This document shows, piece after piece, positions 42,859 through 51,800 of a DNA stretch of 64,000 nt. The stretch covers positions 310,001-374,000 of the forward strand of contig NZ_CP034930.1 of NCBI RefSeq assembly GCF_004014855.1. Reading direction: 5' to 3'. A model generated the notes under the pieces. That model did not search any database. It was not told the origin of the DNA and saw only the letters and a program-made list of their open reading frames with translations. The stretch's first letter is position 1. The number at the start of each line of letters is the position of its first letter. This DNA is from Apibacter raozihei (GTDB lineage Bacteria > Bacteroidota > Bacteroidia > Flavobacteriales > Weeksellaceae). A program made the position numbers and the translations under genes.

Positions 42859-44838
42859 TTAGTACGGGCATTTATAGGTTGAAGGAACTATACTTGGATT
42901 GGTACAATCACCGTATCCACCGGTTCCTTCAGAAGCAAAGAATAAAGATTGGCTTGATGGACATGTATAAGTATAATTTGAAAATAAAGTTCCATCATCT
43001 TTATATACACACTTAATATATTTTCTACAACCGGTTCCAGGGACTAAAAAGTTACCTGCGTATTTACATGCAAAAGAAGATGTATTAACATAAGCTGTAG
43101 CTGTTTGTGTGTTACCACAATCATCTTTAGCTGTTACTGTAATAGTATTCACAGCCTGACTCGTATTTATTATTGCTATCATAGTTGCAGTAGTACTGCT
43201 CTGAGGTTCACCATTTACAACCCACTTATATGAAATAACATTATCTACACCACTTGCGGTAAATTCTATTTTTGTTCCTGGATTGACTGTTGAATTAGCA
43301 GGCCTTAAATTTAACGTACCGGACATAGCCGTACAGGCAGGCTTAGGAGTACCTGTATAAGTTTCTGTTCTTAAAGAATCTCCACATCCCTGAGCTATCA
43401 CTTTTATGGTTACAGGATCGGTATTTAAAGGCGTATACTTAAATTGATTAGTTTTTTCATTTTGTAAATCATCATTTAAATACCATTTATAACTAGTTGC
43501 ATTAACAACGTTACTAGCTGTAAAAGTACTTTCAGTATTTACCCTTAATTCCGGAGAAACTGTTATTACCAATTTGCCCGATACTGGTTGACACATATTA
43601 AATATCTGCTCGCCACTCTTAATTTCGGAACCATTACATCCACTTGCTTTTACCTCTACTTTTAACGATGTTGTACCTATAGGTATAGTGTAAACAATTG
43701 AAGAACCACTTCTGGTTGTTGTGACTCCACTATTTGTTGTTATAGTCCACTGATATTCGCCGATTTTGTTTTGAACATTACTTTCGAGTACAGTAAATGT
43801 TACTCCCTTCCCAGCTACTAGTGAGTCAGAACTAGGATCAGAAGAGATAGAGATATTACCTGAAATGAGTTTACAAACATTAAATATTCCAGTAATTTTT
43901 ATAGGGGTAGCTGCATCACATTGTCCCAAGGCTTCAACTGTAACAGTTAAAGTTCCTACTGAATCTTCAATCGGATATGTATTACATGTTATTCCACTTG
44001 TCTCAATCACCGTTTCCTTATTGGTTTGACTTACAAATGTCCACTTATATCGGGAAACATTAGACACATTACCTATAACTGTAAATGTATAATATCCGGT
44101 AGCACTGCCTGCTACTAAAGACTCAGTATTAGGATCTACAGTTATGGAATTTAGTTTACCTGATGGAGGAGTACAATCAGGCACAACCGTATAATTGGCC
44201 TTTAATGTATCAGTACCACATCCTTTAGCTACAACTTTTACAGCTAAAGAAGTAATATTAGCCGGGATAGTATATGTAGTAGTTGTATCGGGTGGAAATG
44301 TTATCACTGTAGGAATAGTAGTTGGATTATTAAAATACCAATCGTAACTAGTTGCACCGGTTACTCCGCTAACAGTAAACTGTTGATTTGCCCCTGCTTT
44401 TAATTCTGTTCCGTCTGCCGGAGAAATTGATAATTTCCCGATCATTGGAGTGCAACAAATCTGCAACCATTTCGTTGGCTGACTTATATTTACACAATCT
44501 GTATCTAAGTTATATAGCATCAAACCTACAGGAAAAGGAGACGTAAATAAACTATCTCTTTCAGCAGTTTTTAGTTGAGGCAAACGTAATCCTCTACTAT
44601 CAGAAAAAATTTCTAATGCAGAAAAATCAGAAGGAGTTATTGTACCTATACCAACACTTCCATTTTTTGTGACAATAAAGTCATTCTTGATTTCGTCATC
44701 TGTAGGAGTAGTATTATCTCCTCCTCCATCTACATGAAATGATTGACGAGGGGTAGGTGTATTCATTCCTACCTGTGAAAAAAAAGATGCAGGAAATATA
44801 AGTATCAAAATAAAAAACAGTATATTTTTTCTTTTCAT
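42859..44838 (-). CDS. Secreted multi-domain protein: PKD-like repeats plus peritrophin-A-like chitin-binding end
   Basis: A 659-residue secreted protein. Signal peptide MKRKNILFFILILIFPASFF, then the N-terminal domain shared with the two upstream proteins (VGMNTPTPRQSFHVDG, GSVGIGT, GLRLPQL; about residues 22-145). Next come about five Ig/PKD-like modules of 85-95 residues with a SYKW or YQW tryptophan and repeated VTVEALG/VKVIAQG-type strands. The last 70 residues have six cysteines in the spacing C-x12-C-x5-C-x15-C-x18-C-x11-C with the aromatic YIKC and CP...F pattern of the CBM14/peritrophin-A chitin-binding domain. The ATG at 44838 is preferred to the upstream start at 44892, which lies inside the preceding gene and lacks a signal peptide. 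Likely an adhesin; chitin binding is inferred. Confidence 0.75.
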   Translation of the reverse strand: MKRKNILFFILILIFPASFFSQVGMNTPTPRQSFHVDGGGDNTTPTDDEIKNDFIVTKNGSVGIGTITPSDFSALEIFSDSRGLRLPQLKTAERDSLFTSPFPVGLMLYNLDTDCVNISQPTKWLQICCTPMIGKLSISPADGTELKAGANQQFTVSGVTGATSYDWYFNNPTTIPTVITFPPDTTTTYTIPANITSLAVKVVAKGCGTDTLKANYTVVPDCTPPSGKLNSITVDPNTESLVAGSATGYYTFTVIGNVSNVSRYKWTFVSQTNKETVIETSGITCNTYPIEDSVGTLTVTVEALGQCDAATPIKITGIFNVCKLISGNISISSDPSSDSLVAGKGVTFTVLESNVQNKIGEYQWTITTNSGVTTTRSGSSIVYTIPIGTTSLKVEVKASGCNGSEIKSGEQIFNMCQPVSGKLVITVSPELRVNTESTFTASNVVNATSYKWYLNDDLQNEKTNQFKYTPLNTDPVTIKVIAQGCGDSLRTETYTGTPKPACTAMSGTLNLRPANSTVNPGTKIEFTASGVDNVISYKWVVNGEPQSSTTATMIAIINTSQAVNTITVTAKDDCGNTQTATAYVNTSSFACKYAGNFLVPGTGCRKYIKCVYKDDGTLFSNYTYTCPSSQSLFFASEGTGGYGDCTNPSIVPSTYKCPY

Positions 44839-44848
44839 AATTTTAAAT

Positions 44849-45268
44849 TTATAGTGAAAGCGCAATCCATTCTTGACCATTGAAAAATTCAACAGAATTA
44901 TTTTCAGTATTGAATATTAGTAATCCTTTTGCTTTTTCAATATTTGCAGCCGTACTGTTTATAAGAGTCGTTAGTGTTGACTTAGCCGCGCTATTCAACT
45001 GAGGTATCCTTAAACCTTTTGAAATTGCAATATCCATTGAGGTTGATGTAGTAGGTTTGATAATGCCTATACCTACCTGTCCTTGAGCATTAACTATAAA
45101 ATCATTTAATTCCTCACTCGATCCAACACTAGTAGCAGGACTGTCCTTTGGATTATCAGAGGCTCCGTCTACATGAAATACCGCTTTGGGAAAAGGCGTT
45201 AAAACACCAACCTGAGCCCAATTGATTTTGGCTGTTATAATTAAAATAAATAAAATTAGCTTTTTCAT
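44849..45268 (-). CDS. Small secreted protein with the shared N-terminal domain (paralogue 2)
   Basis: A 139-residue protein with signal peptide MKKLILFILIITAKINWAQ followed by the same domain as its neighbours: VGVLTPFPKAVFHVDG, an ELNDFIVNAQGQVGIG strand, GLRIPQL and KGLLIFNTENNSVEFFNGQEW. It consists of this domain only. The pattern recalls flavobacterial cell-surface head domains that form trimers, but I do not know a function. It is the middle gene of a three-gene operon and ends 10 nt before the large chitin-binding-like protein, so it could be a chaperone, a partner or a cell-surface anchor for it. Confidence 0.6.
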   Translation of the reverse strand: MKKLILFILIITAKINWAQVGVLTPFPKAVFHVDGASDNPKDSPATSVGSSEELNDFIVNAQGQVGIGIIKPTTSTSMDIAISKGLRIPQLNSAAKSTLTTLINSTAANIEKAKGLLIFNTENNSVEFFNGQEWIALSL

Positions 45269-45362
45269 AATTGATTATTTTAGTTTATACTTTTTAGACA
45301 CAATAGACATAAGAACCAATTTTTCATACCTATTGATTCAAAATATTTTATGTATTAAAAAT

Positions 45363-45770
45363 TTAGTTTTTGACCAGATCGTTACAGATTTCTGTCCATT
45401 TGGATTTGATCCAATAACTGAAACAATTAGTGGTCGAATTATATATAAGTAACCCATTTTTCATAGGAGCAGATCCCGACAAACTATCACGTTGAATTGT
45501 CGTCAATCTTGGTAAACGAAGTGGTTTTTTAGCAGCTATTTCTAATGAAGATAAAGCAGAAGGACTTATAGTACCAATACCCACCTGTCCTTCATTATTT
45601 ATTATAAAATCATCTAACTGCTCATTTGAAGAAGGATTTGAACCATCATCCGGGTTATTACCAAGACCATCAATATGAAATGCAGACTTAGGAAATTTTG
45701 TATTTATTCCTATTTGAGCATTAACACTGTTTAAAGTAATTAATAAAGAACACAAAAATATTTTTTTCAT
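45363..45770 (-). CDS. Small secreted protein with the shared N-terminal domain (paralogue 1)
   Basis: A 135-residue secreted protein (signal peptide MKKIFLCSLLITLNSVNAQ) with the same order of motifs: IGINTKFPKSAFHIDGLG, LDDFIINNEGQVGIGT, PLRLPRLTTIQRDSL and NGLLIYNSTTNCFSYWIKSKW. It has Cys residues near the end (NCFS and EICND) that correspond to those of the large protein in the operon, not of the middle one. First gene of the operon; 94 nt separate it from the next. The upstream 260-nt gap is shared with the divergent dusB gene. Function unknown. Confidence 0.6.
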   Translation of the reverse strand: MKKIFLCSLLITLNSVNAQIGINTKFPKSAFHIDGLGNNPDDGSNPSSNEQLDDFIINNEGQVGIGTISPSALSSLEIAAKKPLRLPRLTTIQRDSLSGSAPMKNGLLIYNSTTNCFSYWIKSKWTEICNDLVKN

Positions 45771-46005
45771 ATTTTATATATCATTTTTATCTTCAAAATT
45801 AATATTTTTTTTCACGAATTGAGGTTTTTTTTAAATTAAGTTTTTCAATTTTTTTTTTAAAAGACAATTAATATAACAAATTAACATATAAAAATGATTA
45901 TATATCATAAATGATTATACACAACATCTCCTTCAATCTATTAAATAAAGCAAGATTAACTGCCCTATTATTAAAAAACATATAAGTATTTTAAATTTTA
46001 GAATA

Positions 46006-46013
46006 TATATTTG
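46006..46013 (+). promoter_or_regulatory. dusB promoter -7 box
   Basis: TATATTTG matches TAnnTTTG and lies 17 nt before the TTG start codon at 46031. No clear -33 TTTG is seen. Confidence 0.45.
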
Positions 46014-46030
46014 TAGAAAATTTAGGATTT

Positions 46031-47011
46031 TTGATTAAAATAGGAAATATAGAATTGTCGGAGTTCCCCTTTTTATTAGCTCCTATGGAAGACGTAAGCG
46101 ACCCACCTTTCCGGCGGTTATGTAAAATGCACGGGGCTGATCTTATGTATTCTGAATTTATATCTTCAGAAGGCCTCATAAGAGACGCCATGAAAAGCAA
46201 AAAAAAATTGGATATTTTTGACTACGAACGCCCGATAGGTATACAAATTTTCGGTGGTGATGAGGAAGCTATGTCTCTTTCAGCTAAAATAGTGGAAACC
46301 GTTCAACCTGATTTGGTCGATATAAATTTTGGATGTCCTGTAAAAAAAGTTGCATGTAAAGGAGCGGGTGCAGGTGTTCTAAAAGATGTCGATTTAATGG
46401 TTAGGTTAACGCAGGCAGTGGTAAAAAGCACTCATCTTCCGGTTACCGTTAAAACTCGTTTAGGGTGGGACGATTCCTCGATCAATATAGACGAAGTAGC
46501 AGAAAGACTACAAGATGTGGGAATACAAGCTTTAACTATTCATGCGCGAACTCGTTCCCAAATGTATAAAGGACATTCTGATTGGTCTCATATTGCTCGA
46601 ATAAAAAACAATCCTCGAATTAAAATACCTGTTTTCGGCAACGGTGATATTAACTCACCGGAAAAAGCCAAAGAATATAAAGAAACTTATGGAGTAGATG
46701 GCATTATGATCGGAAGAGCTGCTATAGGAAATCCTTGGATATTTAACCAAATCAAACATTATTTAAATACAGGAGAATTACTTCCCCACCCTACACTCAA
46801 TCAACGCATAGAAGCTGTAAAAAATCACGTAACCTGGTCTATAGACTGGAAAGGAGAACGTACCGGATTATTAGAAATGAGACAACACTATTCTAATTAT
46901 TTTCGCGGAATTGATAATTTTAAATCATATAAAACGCAAATTTTATCTGCTTTAACATGGAATGAATTAGAAAGAATTTTCACCAGTATACTTGACAAAA
47001 ATCCTATTTAA
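46031..47011 (+). CDS. dusB: tRNA-dihydrouridine synthase B
   Basis: A 326-residue FMN enzyme that reduces uridine in the D-loop of tRNA. The TIM barrel has APMEDVSDPPFRRL near the start, NFGCPVKK with catalytic Cys102, KTRLGWD, HARTRSQMYKG, and GNGDINSPEKA with GIMIGRAAIGNPW for FMN phosphate binding; a helical C-terminal domain follows. The start is TTG at 46031, giving the usual MIKIGNIEL beginning; no ATG lies nearby in frame. It is divergent from the adhesin operon and has its own promoter. Confidence 0.94.
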   Translation: MIKIGNIELSEFPFLLAPMEDVSDPPFRRLCKMHGADLMYSEFISSEGLIRDAMKSKKKLDIFDYERPIGIQIFGGDEEAMSLSAKIVETVQPDLVDINFGCPVKKVACKGAGAGVLKDVDLMVRLTQAVVKSTHLPVTVKTRLGWDDSSINIDEVAERLQDVGIQALTIHARTRSQMYKGHSDWSHIARIKNNPRIKIPVFGNGDINSPEKAKEYKETYGVDGIMIGRAAIGNPWIFNQIKHYLNTGELLPHPTLNQRIEAVKNHVTWSIDWKGERTGLLEMRQHYSNYFRGIDNFKSYKTQILSALTWNELERIFTSILDKNPI

Positions 47012-47151
47012 TAAATTCTTACACAATTTAATTATTTATTGTTTTATCATAAAAAAACACAGATATTAGTTCATTAATTTCAGCATTATATTCATTTTAC
47101 TTTAAAAATATTTTTAATCCTATAAAGAAAGTACTAACTTTATAGAATTAA

Positions 47152-47901
47152 ATGAAAAAAATGAAAAATGAAATTTCACTAGAAACAAAATCTGAATTTT
47201 TAAAAGGAAATGATATTGGTATTCTCATTATACATGGCTTTACAGGCTCAACACAAAGTATGAGAGAAGTAGCTTATCAATTGAACAGGTTAGGATATAC
47301 TATACAAATGCCCAGGCTAAAAGGCCACGGAACTACACCAGAAGATATGGAAACTACCGGTTATAAAGACTGGATTGAATCTGTTGAAAACGCTTACAAT
47401 GAGCTAAAAACTAAAGTTAAAAACTTATTTGTTTTAGGCCTTTCTATGGGAGGTACTTTAACTTTATATTGTTCTATACATCATAAAATTGATGGAGCCA
47501 TTACTATTAATGCTGCTATTAATTTACCGGAATTCAAGGTATTGTATGACGATCCTCAATCACCCAGATTTATTCCGGGAATAGGTTCTGATATAAAAAA
47601 AGAAAGCATTAAAGAATGGGCGTATGATAGAACTCCTAAAAAATGTATTCAGGACATATTAACATTAAGTAATCAGGTAAGAGAAAAATTATCTTATATT
47701 AAATGTCCTTTATTAATTTTCAAGTCTAAAGAAGACCATATTGTTCCTCCTGATAATCAAGATTATATATTTTCTCACACGGGAAGTGAAAATAAAGAAC
47801 TCATCGAGCTGGAAAACAGTTATCATGTAGCTACTTTAGATAACGATCAGGAATTAATTATTCAAAAAACACATCATTTTATCCAATCTATATTAAAGTA
47901 A
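47152..47901 (+). CDS. Cytoplasmic carboxylesterase-like alpha/beta hydrolase (Est30 type)
   Basis: A 249-residue hydrolase without signal peptide. It has HGFTGST at the oxyanion hole, nucleophile Ser98 in GLSMGG, Asp in SKEDHIVPP and the catalytic His in SYHVATLD, the full triad of Est30-like carboxylesterases and monoglyceride lipases. It should hydrolyse short- to medium-chain esters or lipids. It is the first of a tandem pair: the next gene is a clear paralogue exported as a lipoprotein (11-nt gap). No activity on a specific substrate can be stated. Confidence 0.85.
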   Translation: MKKMKNEISLETKSEFLKGNDIGILIIHGFTGSTQSMREVAYQLNRLGYTIQMPRLKGHGTTPEDMETTGYKDWIESVENAYNELKTKVKNLFVLGLSMGGTLTLYCSIHHKIDGAITINAAINLPEFKVLYDDPQSPRFIPGIGSDIKKESIKEWAYDRTPKKCIQDILTLSNQVREKLSYIKCPLLIFKSKEDHIVPPDNQDYIFSHTGSENKELIELENSYHVATLDNDQELIIQKTHHFIQSILK

Positions 47902-47912
47902 ATACTTCTACT

Positions 47913-48731
47913 ATGAAAAATTATATTTTACACGTTCTTTGCATATTTTTCATCTCTTTTTTTATATCATCATGTAATGAAGATGACTACCAACCTCAAT
48001 ATGCCTATGAAGCCAGGCCAGAATTTCTTGCAGGAAACAAGATAGGAATCATTGTAGTCCACGGTTTTACCGGAAGTCCACAAAGTATGAGACCAGTAGC
48101 TCATAAATTAAATGACTTAGGTTATACAATAGTGTTACCTTTACTTGAAGGGCACGGCAGTACTCCTGAAATAATGGAAAAAACTACTTATAAAGACTGG
48201 GCAAATACAGTACATCAAGCATATACTTTGCTAAAACCAAAAGTCGATAAAATATTTGTTTTGGGATTATCTATGGGGGGAACACAAAGTCTGCATCTAG
48301 CTGCGAATTATCCTGTTGATGGAGCCATTGTTATTAATGCATCTGTATCCACCTCTCCCTACGAACCTCTTCCCGAATATGATGGGTACCCAAGATTTTT
48401 AGATGGAATCGGATCTGATATAAAAAAACCGGGAGTAACTGAATGGGCTTATAAAAAAGTACCTTTACTTTGCAGAGAATCAATGGATGAGTTTAAAGAA
48501 ATTACCAGCAAAGAATTAAATAAAATAGCCTGCCCTGTTCTAATTTTCAGATCCATTGATGATCATGTGGTTGATCCTGAAACATCCATCTATATTTATA
48601 ATAATCTATTTAATATTGAAAGAGCTCTGATAAATCTTGAAAATAGTTATCATGTCGCTACACTAGATTACGACCAAGATTTAATTGTTGAAAAATCTCA
48701 TGAATTTATTCAGTCAGTATTAGATAAATAA
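47913..48731 (+). CDS. Lipoprotein carboxylesterase-like hydrolase, paralogue of the preceding gene
   Basis: A 272-residue paralogue of the preceding hydrolase with a lipoprotein signal peptide (lipobox ISSC, lipidated Cys21, followed by acidic NEDD). It has the same motifs: HGFTGSP, Ser120 in GLSMGG, Asp in SIDDHVVDP and His in SYHVATLD. The following NEDD may act as a surface-export signal, which in Bacteroidota is often a short acidic stretch after the Cys. So the pair offers the same chemistry inside and outside the cell. The 11-nt gap suggests an operon. Confidence 0.85.
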   Translation: MKNYILHVLCIFFISFFISSCNEDDYQPQYAYEARPEFLAGNKIGIIVVHGFTGSPQSMRPVAHKLNDLGYTIVLPLLEGHGSTPEIMEKTTYKDWANTVHQAYTLLKPKVDKIFVLGLSMGGTQSLHLAANYPVDGAIVINASVSTSPYEPLPEYDGYPRFLDGIGSDIKKPGVTEWAYKKVPLLCRESMDEFKEITSKELNKIACPVLIFRSIDDHVVDPETSIYIYNNLFNIERALINLENSYHVATLDYDQDLIVEKSHEFIQSVLDK

Positions 48732-48829
48732 TTTTTTACAATAAAAAATCCGTTTAAATAAATCTCACATATTAATTATAAATATAAAAATTTATACTAT
48801 AATTAGAGACATTCATTAATAAATTCAAA

Positions 48830-48837
48830 TATCTTTG
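48830..48837 (+). promoter_or_regulatory. -7 promoter box of the giant repeat protein gene
   Basis: TATCTTTG matches TAnnTTTG, 17 nt before the ATG at 48855. A -33 TTTG is not obvious. Confidence 0.4.
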
Positions 48838-48854
48838 AATAAATAATTCCTACT

Positions 48855-51800
48855 ATGCCTTTGTTCATTAAATTCTCTACCTCCTATAAAACAATAATTT
48901 TAACAATTATTTTTTCTATCGCATCTTTTACTTGTTACTCTCAAAAGAATAATCATCCATGTTTAGCTGAAAGATTATGCGAAACTAAAAGTTTAAATAA
49001 TTCTTACCCTGGTCTTAGCAATAGTTTTTATATAAAAACCATTTGTAGTTATACTTACTTTTCGAGAACTATTTTCTATAAACTGATTATTAAAAGTGGT
49101 AATAAATTTACATTTAAAATTAAACCTGAAAAAGCCGCAGATTATGATTGGGCAGTTTGGAAAAATATTGATGATTGTGAAAATATTTCTAAAAATTCAC
49201 CTGATCGTTTTTCAGCTAATGACGGAATAAAGTCTTATCCCACATATACATCAAACTGGGATACCGGATTAGATATTTCAAAACCAGAATCATTAAAATG
49301 TCAATCAAATGGCTCATTAAATGACGGTTTGGTAGCAGCCTTAGATGTTAATATAGGAGATGAAATACTCTTAGCTATAAATTTAGCACAAAGTCAAAAT
49401 GGTATTTCTGATTATTTACTTTCTTTTGGAGGAGATTCTGGAGGAGGTGGAAACGCTGATTTCTTATGTATTGAAGAATTTACACCATTTTATATTTGTG
49501 ATATAAATAACGATAATATTGAGAAAAATTTCGACCTTAATCAAATAAAAGAGTCTATAATAAATGATTACTTGAATGGAAATAATAATTATACTATAAA
49601 ATTTTATTTAAATGAAAAAGATTTGGTTAAAAACACTAATTCTATAAATTTTATTGATGTTACTAATAAGGGAACACAAATTTTCTGTAATATTATTAAG
49701 CCCAATAATGACGTATACTCAAGTCTATCTATTGATGTAAATCTAGTCAAATTTCCTGTAGGAAAAGATATTGAAGACACAGTTTGTTTAAATCAAGTTG
49801 ATTTGCATTATTATGATGATTTATTAAGTATCACACCAGATAAAACCGTTGTGTATTATGATGATTTATCTAAAGCTGAAAATGAGGCAGCTTCATTAGT
49901 TATGCCGATTAATATAAATAAGAAAACTACCTTTTACGCTTTAATAAAAAGCAACAAAGGTAAATGCTCTATTATTCAAAAATTAACTTTACAACCTCAA
50001 GCCAGTCCCCAATCAGATCCTATTGTTATTTGTAGTGGGAAAAATGCAGTGCTATCAGTAAAAAATTCAATACTAACTACTCATTGGTATAATGTTCCTA
50101 CTGGAGGAAACCCTATATTTACTGGATCTGTTTTCTCATTAGGAATTCAAATAAATAACGGAAAGATCCCTGTAATTAAGACTTATTATGTGGAACAAGA
50201 AGATAGCGGTTGTATAAGTGAAAGAATCCCTGTAACTGTTACCGTAAACCCACAACTCAGCGTAGACTTAGGAGCCGACCGAAGCATTTGCCAGGGAAGC
50301 TCTACCACTTTAGATGCCGGAAATGCAGGCAGCACCTACCTTTGGAGTACCGGAGCCACTACCCGGAGCATAGAAGTTACCCAGGCAGGAACCTACAGTG
50401 TGGTGGTAACCGATGCCAACGGCTGTCAGGGAAGCGGTTCAGTAAAAGTAACAGTTAATGCGTTACCGGTAGTCAACTTAGGAGCCGACCGAAGCATTTG
50501 CCAGGGAAGCTCTACCACTTTAGATGCCGGCAATGCAGGCAGCACCTACCTTTGGAGTACCGGTGCCACTACCCGGAGCATAGAAGTCACCCAGGCAGGA
50601 ACCTACAGTGTGGTGGTAACCGATGCCAACGGCTGTCAGGGAAGCGGTTCAGTAAAAGTAACAGTTAATGCGTTACCGGTAGTCAACTTAGGAGCTGACC
50701 GAAGCATTTGCCAAGGAAGTACAACGGTATTAGATGCCGGCAATACAGGCAGCACCTACCTTTGGAGTACCGGAGCCACTACCCAGAGCATAGAAGTTAC
50801 CCAGGCAGGAACCTACAGTGTGGTGGTAACCGATACCAACGGCTGTCAGGGAAGCGGTTCAGTAAAAGTAACAGTTAATGCGTTACCGGTAGTGAACTTA
50901 GGAGCCGACCGAAGTATTTGCCAAGGAAGTACAACGGTATTAGATGCCGGCAATGCAGGCAGCACCTACCTTTGGAGTACCGGAGCCACTACCCAAAGCA
51001 TAGAAGTTACCCAGGCAGGAACCTACAGTGTGGTGGTTACCGATGCCAACGGCTGTCAGGGAAAAGGTTCAATAAAAATAACAGTTAATGCGTTACCGGT
51101 AGTGAACTTAGGAGCTGACCGAAGCATTTGCCAAGGAAGTACAACGGTATTAGATGCCGGCAATACAGGCAGCACCTACCTTTGGAGTACCGGAGCCACT
51201 ACCCGGAGCATAGAAGTTACCCAGGCAGGAACCTACAGTGTGGTGGTAACCGATACCAACGGCTGTCAGGGAAGCGGTTCAGTAAAAGTAACAGTTAATG
51301 CGTTACCGGTAGTGAACTTAGGAGCCGACCGAAGCATTTGCCAGGGAAATACAACGGTATTAGATGCCGGCAATCCAGGCAGCACCTACCTTTGGAGTAC
51401 CGGAGCCACTACCCAAAGCATAGAAGTTACCCAGGCAGGAACCTACAGTGTGGTGGTTACCGATGCCAACGGCTGTCAGGGAAAAGGTTCAATAAAAATA
51501 ACAGTTAATGCGTTACCGGTAGTGAACTTAGGAGCTGACCGAAGCATTTGCCAGGGAAGCTCTACCACTTTAGATGCCGGCAATACAGGCAGCAGCTACC
51601 TTTGGAGTACCGGAGCCACTACCCGGAGCATAGAAGTTACCCAGGCAGGAACCTACAGTGTGGTGGTAACCGATACCAACGGCTGTCAGGGAAGCGGTTC
51701 AGTAAAAGTAACAGTTAATGCGTTACCTTTAGTGAACTTAGGAGCCGACCGAAGTATCTGCCAGGGAAGCTCTACCACTTTAGATGCCGGAAATGCAGGC

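Noticed and set aside
44839-44892. Earlier start of the 659-residue chitin-binding-like protein
   Set aside because: It lies within the end of the preceding gene and puts 18 polar residues before the signal peptide.
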